Assembly (NCBI RefSeq): GCF_900105765.1
Contig: NZ_FNTX01000002.1
Span: forward strand, 248,001-312,000
Length of the DNA: 64,000 nucleotides
Reading direction: 5' to 3'
Source: Ruania alba
GTDB taxonomy: Bacteria > Actinomycetota > Actinomycetes > Actinomycetales > Beutenbergiaceae
The notes beneath the pieces were generated by a model. The model was not told the origin of the DNA, ran no database searches, and saw only the letters and a list, made by a program, of their open reading frames with translations. How positions within the stretch are numbered: the first letter of the stretch is position 1; every line of letters begins with the position of its first letter. Both the position numbers and the translations under genes were made by a program. Shown here piece by piece: positions 17,449 to 25,593 of the stretch.

Positions 17449-18195
17449 TCACGGCCGTTCGCCGCCGTCGGCCCTGCGGTCCTGGCCGGTGAGGCCGCGC
17501 GCACTGAGCCGGAGGATGGGGCGGATGAGCGGCCGGTAGATCCGGCGCATCACCTGCCCCGAGAACCACGCGTGGCGCTCCTCCTGCCAGACCCGGGCAC
17601 GGGGATGTTCGCGGGTGAGCACGTCGTAGGGATCCTCGCGGCGCGGACGGGACGCGTGCACCTCGATCCTCGCCAGGTGCTTGGTGCTGACGAATCCGTA
17701 CTGGCTGGGACTGACCAGCCGCACGGGTGCGCCGTGCATCGGGGTCAGCGGCTTCTGATCGAGCCGGGTCGCGAGGAGGACATCGTCGGCGAGGGCATCC
17801 TCCAGCTGAACGACCGAGGCGAAGTCGTCGTACCCCCGAAAGCCCAGGTGCGTCGCCGGCGCAGTCAGTCGGGGCTCGATCACCGCGCGGTAGAAGGTGG
17901 CGAAGGGGACACCACCCCAGCACACTCCGGCCGCGGACCAGCCGGCGACACAGTGGAAGTCCTCGGTGCGCTCGACCTGCGACAGACCGTCCAGGTCCGT
18001 CAGCAGGACCGAGTGGTCGGCCACGACCGCACCAGTGATCGTGATCGCCGGCTCGGGCGGGATCGGCGGCGGCGGTTCGTGCAGGTGGGTGCCGAACCGG
18101 GGGAACCCACCGACGAGACGCTGGCCGGGTGGCAACTCGACCTCCCGGATGGGCCGTCCCTTCGGGGCTGGATCCGTCCCCGATCTCGATCTCAT
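17449..18195 (-). CDS. Molybdopterin-dependent oxidoreductase (sulfite-oxidase fold)
   Basis: 248 residues of the oxidoreductase molybdopterin-binding family. The molybdenum-ligand cysteine is in 'EDFHCVAGWS', followed by 'WGGVPFATFYRAVIEPR', 'ATHLGFRGYDDFASVV', 'LPLTPMHGAPVRLV'-like text (KPLTPMHGAPVRLVSPSQYGFVSTKH). It lacks a twin-arginine signal, so it is probably cytoplasmic, unlike MsrP. The downstream C-terminal tail (RRIYRPLIRPILRL) is basic. Its start overlaps the upstream membrane-protein gene by ATGA, suggesting a functional pair in which the membrane protein might anchor or donate electrons; this is inference. Confidence 0.85.
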   Translation of the reverse strand: MRSRSGTDPAPKGRPIREVELPPGQRLVGGFPRFGTHLHEPPPPIPPEPAITITGAVVADHSVLLTDLDGLSQVERTEDFHCVAGWSAAGVCWGGVPFATFYRAVIEPRLTAPATHLGFRGYDDFASVVQLEDALADDVLLATRLDQKPLTPMHGAPVRLVSPSQYGFVSTKHLARIEVHASRPRREDPYDVLTREHPRARVWQEERHAWFSGQVMRRIYRPLIRPILRLSARGLTGQDRRADGGERP

Positions 18196-18614
18196 GACGA
18201 GACTCCCTCAGCGCTTCGCGTGGCGTTCAGGATCGCGACCACGCCAAGCCCGATCAGCAACCATCCCCCGGAGGCCGGCTGCATCACCGCCACCGGAACC
18301 CCGCCCGCGAGCAGTAGCCATCCGAGCTCGGGCGGGATTCGGCCGGTCGTGCGGACCAGCCGCCGGGCCAGCAGGCCCATCCCCGCCAGGCCCACACCAC
18401 TGACCATGAACCACAGGGCCGATGAGCGGGAGTCGTCCTGGGGCGGCACCGAGTCCCAGACGCCGTCGCCGATGATGCCACGCCACTGCGGCAGCGCGTT
18501 GACGACGCCCAGCAGCAGGTGCAGGGCGGCAGTGGCCAGGGTGAGGTGCGGGATCCAGGCGTCGAGTCGTGAGCGGCGGCCACTGACGGGACGAGCGACG
18601 GTCGGTGAGGTCAT
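18192..18614 (-). CDS. Small membrane protein paired with molybdopterin oxidoreductase (DUF6463-like)
   Basis: 140 residues from ATG 18614. It has four hydrophobic segments (HLTLATAALHLLLGVVNALP, SSALWFMVSGVGLAGMGLLA, ELGWLLLAGGVPVAVM and GGWLLIGLGVVAIL) and no charged catalytic motif. It overlaps the molybdopterin enzyme gene by four bases. It has no haem-ligand His pair of the YedZ type, so it is not an obvious cytochrome partner. A longer start at 18674 is possible but adds a Cys/Arg-rich stretch without a ribosome site. Confidence 0.7.
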   Translation of the reverse strand: MTSPTVARPVSGRRSRLDAWIPHLTLATAALHLLLGVVNALPQWRGIIGDGVWDSVPPQDDSRSSALWFMVSGVGLAGMGLLARRLVRTTGRIPPELGWLLLAGGVPVAVMQPASGGWLLIGLGVVAILNATRSAEGVSS

Positions 18615-18688
18615 GCACCCACTGTGCGTCCGCCGTCGGGCGCTGATATCGCCCTGAAGTCCCGACCACCTCATCCTGGAGGATGAAG

Positions 18689-19375
18689 TCAGCGGGGCCG
18701 GACCAGGCCCGTCTCGTAGGCCAGGACGACGGCCTGCACCCGGTCACGCAGCCGGAGCTTGCTGAGCACGTGCCCCACATGGGTCTTCACGGTCGCCTCC
18801 GAGAGGTGGATCCGCCGGGCGATCTCAGCATTGCTGTCCCCGGTGGCCAGCTCGAGCAGCATCTCGAGCTCACGCGGGGTGAGGCACTCACGGATCGCCG
18901 CAGCGCGGCCTGCACCCTCCGGCACCGAGGTCGCGACGTGCTCGATCAGCCGTCGCGTGGTCGAGGGCGCAACAACCCCGTGGCCGGCGTGCACCGTACG
19001 GATCGCCGCGACGACGTCCTCCGCGCGCGCATCCTTGAGCAGGAATCCGCTCGCCCCGGCGCGCAGCGCAGGAAAGGCGTACTCATCGAGGTCGAAGGTG
19101 GTCAGCGCGAGCACCCGCGTCCGGGGCTGCTCCTCGGCGATGATCTTCGTCGCCTCGATCCCGTCCAGGCGTGGCATCCGGATGTCCATCAGCACCACAT
19201 CCACCCTGTGCCGGCGGACCAACGCGAGAGCGTCATGCCCGTCGGCCCCCTCACCCACCAGGGTCAGGTCCGGCTGGCTCTGCACCATCATCCGCAGCGC
19301 GGACCGCATCAGCTCCTGGTCGTCGACGACAAGGACCCGGATCTGATCGCCGGTCCCGGCTCCATCCTCATCCAT
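18689..19375 (-). CDS. NarL/LuxR-family response regulator
   Basis: 228 residues: receiver domain (~12-127) with acidic pocket 'VVDDQE', phospho-acceptor Asp in 'VVLMDIRMPRLDG', Thr in 'LALTTFDLDEY' and Lys in 'GFLLKDA', then a LuxR HTH (~160-220, LTPRELEMLLELATGDSNAEIARRIHLSEATVKTHVGHVLSKL). It overlaps the histidine kinase gene by eight bases and is transcribed after it, forming a two-component system. The ATG at 19375 is preferred over a GTG one codon upstream. Confidence 0.93.
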   Translation of the reverse strand: MDEDGAGTGDQIRVLVVDDQELMRSALRMMVQSQPDLTLVGEGADGHDALALVRRHRVDVVLMDIRMPRLDGIEATKIIAEEQPRTRVLALTTFDLDEYAFPALRAGASGFLLKDARAEDVVAAIRTVHAGHGVVAPSTTRRLIEHVATSVPEGAGRAAAIRECLTPRELEMLLELATGDSNAEIARRIHLSEATVKTHVGHVLSKLRLRDRVQAVVLAYETGLVRPR

Positions 19376-20570
19376 CACGTCCTCCCCACGGCAGTCTCGC
19401 CCATACCCGCCACCCGTCCTCAGTGGGCCCGTACTCCAGCTCGCCCCCCACAGCGTCGACGCGTTCGCGCATCCCGGTGAGCCCACGCCCCGGTTCGGCC
19501 GGTTCGCTATGGACACCGTCATCGCTCACTTCGACGATGCACTGACCGCTGCTCGCCACCAGCCGCACCCGGGCAGAAGCTCCCGGCCCGGCATGGCGGG
19601 CGACGTTCGTCAGGGCCTCCTGCACCAACCGGTAGGCCGTGAGTGCGACAGTCGGTGACCCGCCAGCTGGCACGGAACCGGAGTACTCGACCGGCAGCCC
19701 GGCTTCCCGCACTCTCTCCACCAGGGCCGGAAGTTCATCGAGTCCGGGCTGGGAGCTCGTCGACGGCGTTTCGTCGCGCAGCACTCCGAGCAGCCCGCGC
19801 ATCTCATCAAGCGCCTCACGGCCGGTACCGCTGATGGTGTCGAGGATCGCCGAGGCCTGCTCCGGGTGGCGGACCACTACCATCCGGCCGGCCTCGGCAT
19901 GGCTGACCACGACGGCCAGCGAGTGGGCCACCACATCGTGCATCTCCCGGGCGATGCGCCGGCGTTCGTCCGCTGCCGCGCGGGCAGCCAGCTCGGCCAC
20001 CCAGGCCGACCGCACGGCTCGGAACCGACCCAGCGCCCAGGCGGAGAGCGCTCCACCGAGGGCGGCAGTGATCAGCATGAGCTGGAAGACCCATTCGGTG
20101 ACCCCGGGGAGCGTGTAGCCCCACACGCGCACGAGCATCACCAGGCAACCGGTCAGCCCGATCGCCAGCGCGATCTGCGGCCGCGGGCGGCGCGTGTGTG
20201 CGCTCGCCGCATAGAGCACCGCGAAGAAGCAGAAGCTGCTCGGAAGGAAGATCGGTACGTAGGCGCCACCGGCCGCCTCCGCCGTCGCCCCTCCCAGCTC
20301 GGGCGCGAGCGTCAGCACCAGCATCGCCAACGCGGCCACACCGTAGGCCGGCACCGGCCAGCGGCGCGCCGCTGCAACACTCAGGTGCAGAGCACTCAGG
20401 GTGGTGAACAGCAGCCCGGCCCAGACTGGTCCCATTCCTGCGTCCTGCACGGACGGCCAGGACATCGGGAGCAGGATGAGCGCCAACAGGGCCGCCAGGG
20501 CGATCTGCCCCACATCCGGGAGCCAGCGCGGCCCGGGCCCGGGGTCTGCCGGAACACCATCTGCGGACAC
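19368..20570 (-). CDS. Membrane sensor histidine kinase (HisKA_3, NarX/DesK type)
   Basis: About 400 residues. The N-terminal half has five or six hydrophobic helices (residues ~20-190). The dimerisation/phosphotransfer domain follows, with the acceptor His in 'ERRRIAREMHDVVAHSLAVVVSHA', and a C-terminal HATPase with 'VQEALTNVARHA' (N-box), 'VSDDGV' and 'GRGLTGMRERV' (G boxes). No dedicated periplasmic sensor domain is visible, as in DesK-like kinases. Start choice is uncertain: GTG 20570 (VSADGVPADP) avoids overlap with the upstream reductase gene, while the longer frame starts at 20642 inside it. Confidence 0.9.
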   Translation of the reverse strand: MSADGVPADPGPGPRWLPDVGQIALAALLALILLPMSWPSVQDAGMGPVWAGLLFTTLSALHLSVAAARRWPVPAYGVAALAMLVLTLAPELGGATAEAAGGAYVPIFLPSSFCFFAVLYAASAHTRRPRPQIALAIGLTGCLVMLVRVWGYTLPGVTEWVFQLMLITAALGGALSAWALGRFRAVRSAWVAELAARAAADERRRIAREMHDVVAHSLAVVVSHAEAGRMVVVRHPEQASAILDTISGTGREALDEMRGLLGVLRDETPSTSSQPGLDELPALVERVREAGLPVEYSGSVPAGGSPTVALTAYRLVQEALTNVARHAGPGASARVRLVASSGQCIVEVSDDGVHSEPAEPGRGLTGMRERVDAVGGELEYGPTEDGWRVWARLPWGGRDG

Positions 20571-20607
20571 GCACCTCAACGTACGCGGGATGTCACAGGC
20601 TCGGCCA

Positions 20608-21210
20608 TCACGTGGTGTCCGCGTCGGTACCGGCGACCGCATAGCTCAGGGCGACGAGTTGGGAATCCTCCAACCGCCGGGCATCGAGCAGTGTGAGTTG
20701 CTGCTGCACGGCGGCGGAGAAGGTCGAGATGCCCGATCCGATGGCCCCCGGACCGATCAGGACGTGCAACTCGTCGACCAGGTCATGAGCAAGCAGGTTG
20801 TTCCACACGGTGACGCTGCCGAAGCAGATGATGTCTGGGCCCTCGCTCTCCTTCAGCTCGGCCACTCGGGCAGCCGCACCGTCGCGGCGTACCACCTCGG
20901 TGGTCGCACGCCATGGTTCGGTGCCCTCCGGGGTGATGCTGTCCGAGATGACGACCTTGTCCAGCGTGTTGTAGAGCCGGGAGATCTCCCGCTCCACCTC
21001 CGGTGCGTCCTGGTCGTCGGCCACTGACGGCCAGTACTGGCGGGCCCCGTGGAAGGTGGTGGCGCCGAACAGCATGGCGCCGGCGGTGCGCATCCGTTCC
21101 AGGTTGTAGCGGTCGAACCCCAGGTCGATCGGCATCACGAAGACATTGCCGCCTTCGCCGGCCGCGTAGCCGTCCAGGGTGGAGGTGACAGTGACGATGA
21201 GTTTCCTCAT
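20608..21210 (-). CDS. RibD C-terminal/dihydrofolate-reductase-fold protein
   Basis: 200 residues with the YwjB/RibD_C pattern: 'TVTSTLDGYAAG', 'RMRTAGAMLFGATTFHGARQYWP', 'KVVISDSI', 'ELKESEGPDIICFGSVTVWNNLLAHDLVDELHVLIGP'. These small NADPH-binding reductase-like proteins are common in actinobacteria; the substrate is usually unknown. It has a strong AAGGAG ribosome site upstream of ATG 21210. It lies upstream of the two-component genes on the same strand and diverges from the ArsR gene. Confidence 0.87.
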   Translation of the reverse strand: MRKLIVTVTSTLDGYAAGEGGNVFVMPIDLGFDRYNLERMRTAGAMLFGATTFHGARQYWPSVADDQDAPEVEREISRLYNTLDKVVISDSITPEGTEPWRATTEVVRRDGAAARVAELKESEGPDIICFGSVTVWNNLLAHDLVDELHVLIGPGAIGSGISTFSAAVQQQLTLLDARRLEDSQLVALSYAVAGTDADTT

Positions 21211-21327
21211 GATGTGCTCCTTGGATCGTGATGAGTATCCATCGTGCGGGTGGAACCTTCACCTCGAGGACGGAGCCGCTCTGTCGCCTTCGACATCTAG
21301 CAGAAGATACACGGATCGCTGTACCGT

Positions 21328-21720
21328 ATGGAGATGTCCTCCGCCGCTGCCCCACTCGGCCTCGCCCAGTCCGAGTCCGTGGACGACGCCGTCCCGACCC
21401 TCACGCTCACCCACACCGCTGCGATCGCACGGCTCGGGTACGCACTCTCCGACCACACCCGCACCCGCATCCTGCTCGCGCTCCGCGAAGCCCCGGCCTG
21501 CCCGTCCGATCTGGCCGAGGCGTTGGGCGCGTCCCGTCAGGTGATGTCGAACCAGCTCACCTGCCTGCGTGGGTGCGGGCTGGTGGAGTCGGTGAAGGAG
21601 GGCCGCCGCACCTGGTACCGGCTCGCCGATGACCACCTCGCCACAGTGCTCACCGACCTGCTCGACCTGACCCTCGCCGTGGACCCGGACTGCTGCGGCC
21701 CGGAGTGCACCTGCTCATGA
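21328..21720 (+). CDS. ArsR/SmtB metal-sensing repressor (CmtR-like)
   Basis: 130 residues. A winged helix (RTRILLALREAPACPSDLAEALGASRQVMSNQLTCLRGCGLVESVKEGRRTWYRL) is followed by a Cys-rich end (DPDCCGPECTCS). Cys residues in the recognition region (C of 'PACPSD', 'LTCLRGCG') plus the C-terminal Cys match the CmtR type of Cd/Pb sensor. No Shine-Dalgarno is evident; leaderless translation is plausible, and a TACA-N8-TGTA element sits just upstream at 21309-21324. It is coupled by ATGA to the cation transporter gene, its likely target. Confidence 0.88.
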   Translation: MEMSSAAAPLGLAQSESVDDAVPTLTLTHTAAIARLGYALSDHTRTRILLALREAPACPSDLAEALGASRQVMSNQLTCLRGCGLVESVKEGRRTWYRLADDHLATVLTDLLDLTLAVDPDCCGPECTCS

Positions 21721-22418
21721 CGTCCCTCCCGCTGGCCCCTCGCCCTCTCGACGCCACCCGTCGCTCCATCCTGCAACGCCGGGTCCGCTGGATCGTGACC
21801 GCCACCATCACCTACAACGTGATCGAGGCGATCGTGGCGATCACCGCCGGCCGGATCGCCTCCTCGGCAGCACTGGTCGGCTTCGGCCTGGACTCCACCG
21901 TGGAGGTGCTCTCCGCAGCGGCGGTGGCGTGGCAGTTCCGCGCCCCGGACCCCGAGGCCCGCGAGCGCATCGCGCTGCGCGTGATCGCGTTCTCCTTCTT
22001 CGGCCTTGCCCTGTTCGTCACGGTCGATGCGGTGCGCACCCTGCTCGGCGCGGCCGAGCCGGAGCACTCCACGGTCGGGATCGTGCTCGCCGCGGTGAGC
22101 CTGGTCGTGATGCCGTTCCTCTCCTGGTTCGAACGCCGCACCGGGCGCGAGCTCGGCTCGGCCTCGGCCGTGGCCGACTCCAAGCAGACGCTGCTGTGCA
22201 CCTACCTCTCCGCCGTGCTGCTGGTGGGGCTGGTGCTGAACTCCACGCTGGGCTGGACCTGGGCCGACCCGCTGGCTGCCCTCATCATTGCCGGGGTGGC
22301 GGTGAAGGAAGGGATCGAGGCCTGGCGCGGGGACGCCTGCTGCCACGTGCCGCCAGGTGCAGCCTCGGCGAGCACCACTGAGCCGGGCTGCACGGACGGG
22401 TGCTGCAGCTCGGACTGA
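21717..22418 (+). CDS. CDF-family cation efflux transporter with Cys-rich tail
   Basis: 233 residues from ATG 21717 overlapping the ArsR stop. It has five or six membrane helices with the CDF-type metal site 'ALVGFGLDSTVEVLSAAAV' in helix 2 and 'SKQTLLCTYLSAVLLVGLVLN...WADPLAALIIAGVAVKEG' near the end. Unusually the soluble end is short and Cys-rich (GDACCHVPPG...PGCTDGCCSSD), with six Cys and one His that may capture a soft metal such as Cd, Pb or Zn. Pairing with CmtR-like repressor supports metal-induced export. Confidence 0.88.
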   Translation: MTSLPLAPRPLDATRRSILQRRVRWIVTATITYNVIEAIVAITAGRIASSAALVGFGLDSTVEVLSAAAVAWQFRAPDPEARERIALRVIAFSFFGLALFVTVDAVRTLLGAAEPEHSTVGIVLAAVSLVVMPFLSWFERRTGRELGSASAVADSKQTLLCTYLSAVLLVGLVLNSTLGWTWADPLAALIIAGVAVKEGIEAWRGDACCHVPPGAASASTTEPGCTDGCCSSD

Positions 22419-22482
22419 GACCACACGGTCACCGAACCGCTCAGGTCACGGCGGCCCCGACCGTCCGGCAGACTGACCCCCG

Positions 22483-23631
22483 ATGACTTCTCTGGACGCC
22501 CCCCTGGCCGTTCTCGGGCTCGGCGCCGCCGGCAGTTCCGCCCTGTGGCGCGCCGCGGCGCGCGGCGTGGACGTGGTCGGCTTCGAGCAGCACACACCCG
22601 GCCATCCGCACGGTTCCTCGCACGGGCACAGTCGCTTGTTCCGCACGGCGCTGGTGGAGGGGCCGCAGTACGTCGGCCTCGCCCGGCACGCCCAGCGACT
22701 CTGGCGTGAGCTTGAGCAGGCGAGCGGCTCCGAGCTGCTGACCCTGTGCGGCGGAGTCTTCCTCGGACCGGAGAACGGCCGGCTGCTCCCGCCGATCCTG
22801 GAGACGATCCAGGCCCACGACCTCCCGCACGAGCGCCTCACCACCACGCAGATCCGCTCCACCTACCCTCAGCACACCATCGATGAGGGCACGATCGGTG
22901 TGCTCGATCCCGGCACCGGGGTGGTGCGCGCGGAGGCGGGCATCCAGGCAGCGGTGCGGGCCGCCGTCGGGCTCGGTGCCCAGGTGCGCACGGGCGAACG
23001 GATCCTGGCCGTGGAGCCCGGCGAGCACGGGGTCGAGGTGCGCAGCACCGGCCCCGACGGCGAACGCACCTGGCAGTTCGGCCGGGTGATCATAGCCGCC
23101 GGGGCGTGGACGCCCGCGCTGCTGCCCGAGCTGACCGTGCCGATGCAGCCCCGCCGCACCCTGCTCACCTGGTTCGGTACACCGGATGCCGACCGGTTCG
23201 GCCCGGACCGGTTCGGAGTGTTCCTGCACGAGGCGGACGGGTACCTGGCCTGGGGCGCACCCGCGCTGGAGGGGCACGGGGTGAAGGTGGGCCTGCACGA
23301 CCTGCCGGTGCCCGATGTGGCGGATCCGAGCGGGAACCCGCTCGAGGTGGATCCGGCCGAGTGGGCCGAGGTGGCCCGCTGGGTGGCCCGGCGCCTGCCC
23401 GAGCTGGACGCCCAGGACGTGCGCGCCGAGGGCTGCATGTACACCGGGACCCCGGACGAGGCGTTCAGCATCGGAATCCCCGCCGCCTATCCCGGCGTGG
23501 TGCTGGCCGCCGCCTGCTCCGGGCACGGGTTCAAGCACGCAACGGCGGTCGGGGACGTGGCCGCGGCTCTCGCCCTGGACGAAGAGCCACCGGTGGACCT
23601 GGCGCCGTTCTCCCCGGACCGGTTCGGCTGA
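22483..23631 (+). CDS. Monomeric sarcosine oxidase / N-methyltryptophan oxidase-like flavoprotein
   Basis: 382 residues of the DAO/MSOX family. N-terminal Rossmann motif 'AVLGLGAAGSSALWRAAARG' is followed by 'GSSHGHSRLFRTAL', which is diagnostic of MSOX/MTOX enzymes. The Cys in 'EGCMYTGTPDEAFSIG' matches the covalent FAD attachment cysteine. The C-terminal 'AACSGHGFKHATAVGDVAA' is the second FAD-contact motif. It should oxidise an N-methyl amino acid to the amino acid, formaldehyde and H2O2. It is an isolated gene; no tetrahydrofolate partner is nearby. Confidence 0.88.
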   Translation: MTSLDAPLAVLGLGAAGSSALWRAAARGVDVVGFEQHTPGHPHGSSHGHSRLFRTALVEGPQYVGLARHAQRLWRELEQASGSELLTLCGGVFLGPENGRLLPPILETIQAHDLPHERLTTTQIRSTYPQHTIDEGTIGVLDPGTGVVRAEAGIQAAVRAAVGLGAQVRTGERILAVEPGEHGVEVRSTGPDGERTWQFGRVIIAAGAWTPALLPELTVPMQPRRTLLTWFGTPDADRFGPDRFGVFLHEADGYLAWGAPALEGHGVKVGLHDLPVPDVADPSGNPLEVDPAEWAEVARWVARRLPELDAQDVRAEGCMYTGTPDEAFSIGIPAAYPGVVLAAACSGHGFKHATAVGDVAAALALDEEPPVDLAPFSPDRFG

Positions 23632-23642
23632 GCGGACCACAC

Positions 23643-23696
23643 GTGGGGTGCGTTCTGGTCGTGATCGAGCGCTGCTGCGACGTCAACGCACCCCAC
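23643..23696. repeat. Palindromic intergenic repeat, family 2, copy 2
   Basis: Arms GTGGGGTGCGTT / AACGCACCCCAC are perfect over 12 bp, and the inner GTCGTGATCG and GCGACG match copy 1 at 16373. It sits between convergent genes. Its right arm extends into the thiQ-like gene, providing that gene's last residues (CGVR) and TGA stop. Confidence 0.85.
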
Positions 23697-24651
23697 AGAG
23701 CACGACGGCGTAGCGCCAGTCGATCTGCAGGCTCACCTCGGCGCCCGGGTCAGGGAGGTCGCCGGTCATCACGGCGGTCACCTCACCCCATCCGGGTACG
23801 TCCACCCGTGCGGTGGGTCGGCCGCGGCTGAACCCGGTGGCCCGTACCGTGCCCGCGACCCCCTGGGGCGCGAGGGTGAGAGCGTCGGGTCCGAGCGCGA
23901 CCGTCTGCCCCTCGTGCTCGACCACTCGGTAGCCGAGGAAGCGGGCCACATCGGCATCGTCGGGTGCCCTCCACAGCTCGGCCGGGGTGCCGACCTGCAC
24001 CAACTGCGCCTGGCGCATCACCGCCACCCGGTCCGCCACGGCGAACGCCTCGTCGTGGTCGTGCGTCACGTAGAGCGCGGTGGTGTGGGTTTCGGTGAGG
24101 ATGCGGCGCAGCTCGGCCGCGAGGCTCTCCCGCAGTTCCCGGTCCAGGGCGGAGAGTGGTTCGTCCAGGAGCAGCAGCCGGGGCCGTGGCGCCAGGGCGC
24201 GGGCCAGCGCCACGCGCTGCTGCTCCCCGCCGGAGAGTGACGCGACGGGTCGGCTGCCGAACCCCGCCAGACCCACCAGATCGAGCAGCGCGGCCACCCG
24301 GTCCGCCCGGCGGGTCCGTGACGCCCGCGCCATCCGCAGCCCGAACTCGACGTTCCCGGCCACGTCCCGGTGCGGGAAGAGCTGACCGTCCTGGAACATC
24401 AGCCCGAAGCCGCGGCGGTGCACCGGCACGCCGGCGAGCTCCGCGCCGTCCCACTGCACCGAGCCCGCCGTCAGCGCCTCCAGACCCGCCACGGCACGCA
24501 GCAGGGAGGACTTCCCGCAGCCGGACGGGCCGAGCACGGCGACCACCTCACCGGCGGACACGTGCAGGTCGACGCCGGCGACCGCCGTCGTGATCCCGTA
24601 GGTGACCTCGGCGGCGGTGATCTCCAGTCCGGACACCTCAGCTCCCCTCAT
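23683..24651 (-). CDS. thiQ: Thiamine ABC transporter ATPase (ThiQ/Fbp type)
   Basis: 322 residues. Walker A is GPSGCGKSS (~45), Q-loop 'FQDGQLFPH', signature 'LSGGEQQRVALARAL', Walker B 'LLLLDEPLSALD', switch His in 'YVTHDHDEA'. The ~90 C-terminal residues form an OB-like TOBE domain with less conservation. It is on the same strand as thiP and thiB but separated from them by a gene on the opposite strand (24678-25589), so it may have its own promoter. Function in thiamine uptake is inferred from the adjacent riboswitch-controlled partners. Its final residues come from a palindromic repeat. Confidence 0.83.
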   Translation of the reverse strand: MRGAEVSGLEITAAEVTYGITTAVAGVDLHVSAGEVVAVLGPSGCGKSSLLRAVAGLEALTAGSVQWDGAELAGVPVHRRGFGLMFQDGQLFPHRDVAGNVEFGLRMARASRTRRADRVAALLDLVGLAGFGSRPVASLSGGEQQRVALARALAPRPRLLLLDEPLSALDRELRESLAAELRRILTETHTTALYVTHDHDEAFAVADRVAVMRQAQLVQVGTPAELWRAPDDADVARFLGYRVVEHEGQTVALGPDALTLAPQGVAGTVRATGFSRGRPTARVDVPGWGEVTAVMTGDLPDPGAEVSLQIDWRYAVVLCGVR

Positions 24652-24677
24652 CAGACTCCCGCACCTAGTGTGGTGCC

Positions 24678-25589
24678 ATGCGTGCAACCGGTGCTCCCGT
24701 GCATCTCGGCGTCTGCATCCTGCCCGAACGACCGTGGGGCGAGGCCGCGCCGCTGTGGCGCCGCGTCGAGGAGCTCGGTGCGGCGCACGCCTGGGTGTAC
24801 GACCACCTGGTCTGGGGCGGCCTGCCGGACGCCTCCTGGCACGCCACCATGCCGACACTGGCGGCCGCGGCCGGCGTGACCGAGCGGATCGAGTTGGGCA
24901 CCTTCGTGGCGTCGCCGAACTTCCGTCATCCGCTGCTGCTGGCCAAGGACATGGTCACCCTGGACGACATCTCCGGCGGCCGGATGCTGCTCGGGATCGG
25001 CGCCGGCGGCGACCTGGACTCTGGTGTCCTCGGCGACACCTGGACCCGGGCTGAGCGGACCCGCCGGTTCGGCGAGCTGGTGCCGCTGCTGGACCGGTTG
25101 CTTACCGAGGACCATGTGGATCATCGCGGTGAGTTCTTCGCCGTGGCAGATGCTCGCCTGCTGCCTGGGTGCGTGCAGCGCCCCCGGGTGCCCTTCGTGA
25201 TCGCCGCGAACGGGCCACGTGCGATGCGGCTGGCCGCCACCTACGGTCAGGGGTGGATCACCACCGGGCCTCAACAGGGGCCGGCACCCGCAGCACCCAG
25301 CGACGCCGCCGGCCGGGACGCCCAGGTGGAGCAGTGGTGGCGCGGGGTGGCCGAACTGGCCGCCCGGATGGACCGGCTCGAGGCCGAGCACCGCAGTTCC
25401 GAAGAGCCGCTGCGGCGGTACCTGTCGGTGGACGCGGCGGGACCGGCGGCACTGTCCAGCGTGACCTTCGCCGAGGACCAGCTCGGCCGCGCCGCCGAGG
25501 CCGGGTTCACCGACGTGGTGGTGCACTGGCCCCGCTCCGAACCTCCGTACCAGGGGTCGGTGGCGGTGCTGGAGCACCTGCTCCGCTGA
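24678..25589 (+). CDS. LLM-class flavin/F420-dependent oxidoreductase
   Basis: 303 residues of the luciferase-like monooxygenase family. Motifs are 'HLGVCILPERPWGEAAPLWRRVEELGAAHAWVYDHL', 'RIELGTFVASPNFRHPLLLAKDMVTLDDISGGRMLLGIGAGG' and 'PFVIAANGPRAMRLAATYGQGWITTG'. In actinobacteria such proteins commonly use F420. It diverges from thiQ with only 26 bases between starts and its stop is five bases from the thiP stop, so it is inserted in the thiamine gene set on the other strand. No substrate can be named. Confidence 0.88.
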   Translation: MRATGAPVHLGVCILPERPWGEAAPLWRRVEELGAAHAWVYDHLVWGGLPDASWHATMPTLAAAAGVTERIELGTFVASPNFRHPLLLAKDMVTLDDISGGRMLLGIGAGGDLDSGVLGDTWTRAERTRRFGELVPLLDRLLTEDHVDHRGEFFAVADARLLPGCVQRPRVPFVIAANGPRAMRLAATYGQGWITTGPQQGPAPAAPSDAAGRDAQVEQWWRGVAELAARMDRLEAEHRSSEEPLRRYLSVDAAGPAALSSVTFAEDQLGRAAEAGFTDVVVHWPRSEPPYQGSVAVLEHLLR

Positions 25590-25593
25590 CCTC

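Noticed and set aside
16373-23696. Family 2 repeats considered as att sites of an integrated element
   Set aside because: They are imperfect copies lying between convergent genes with no integrase, transposase or phage genes between them.
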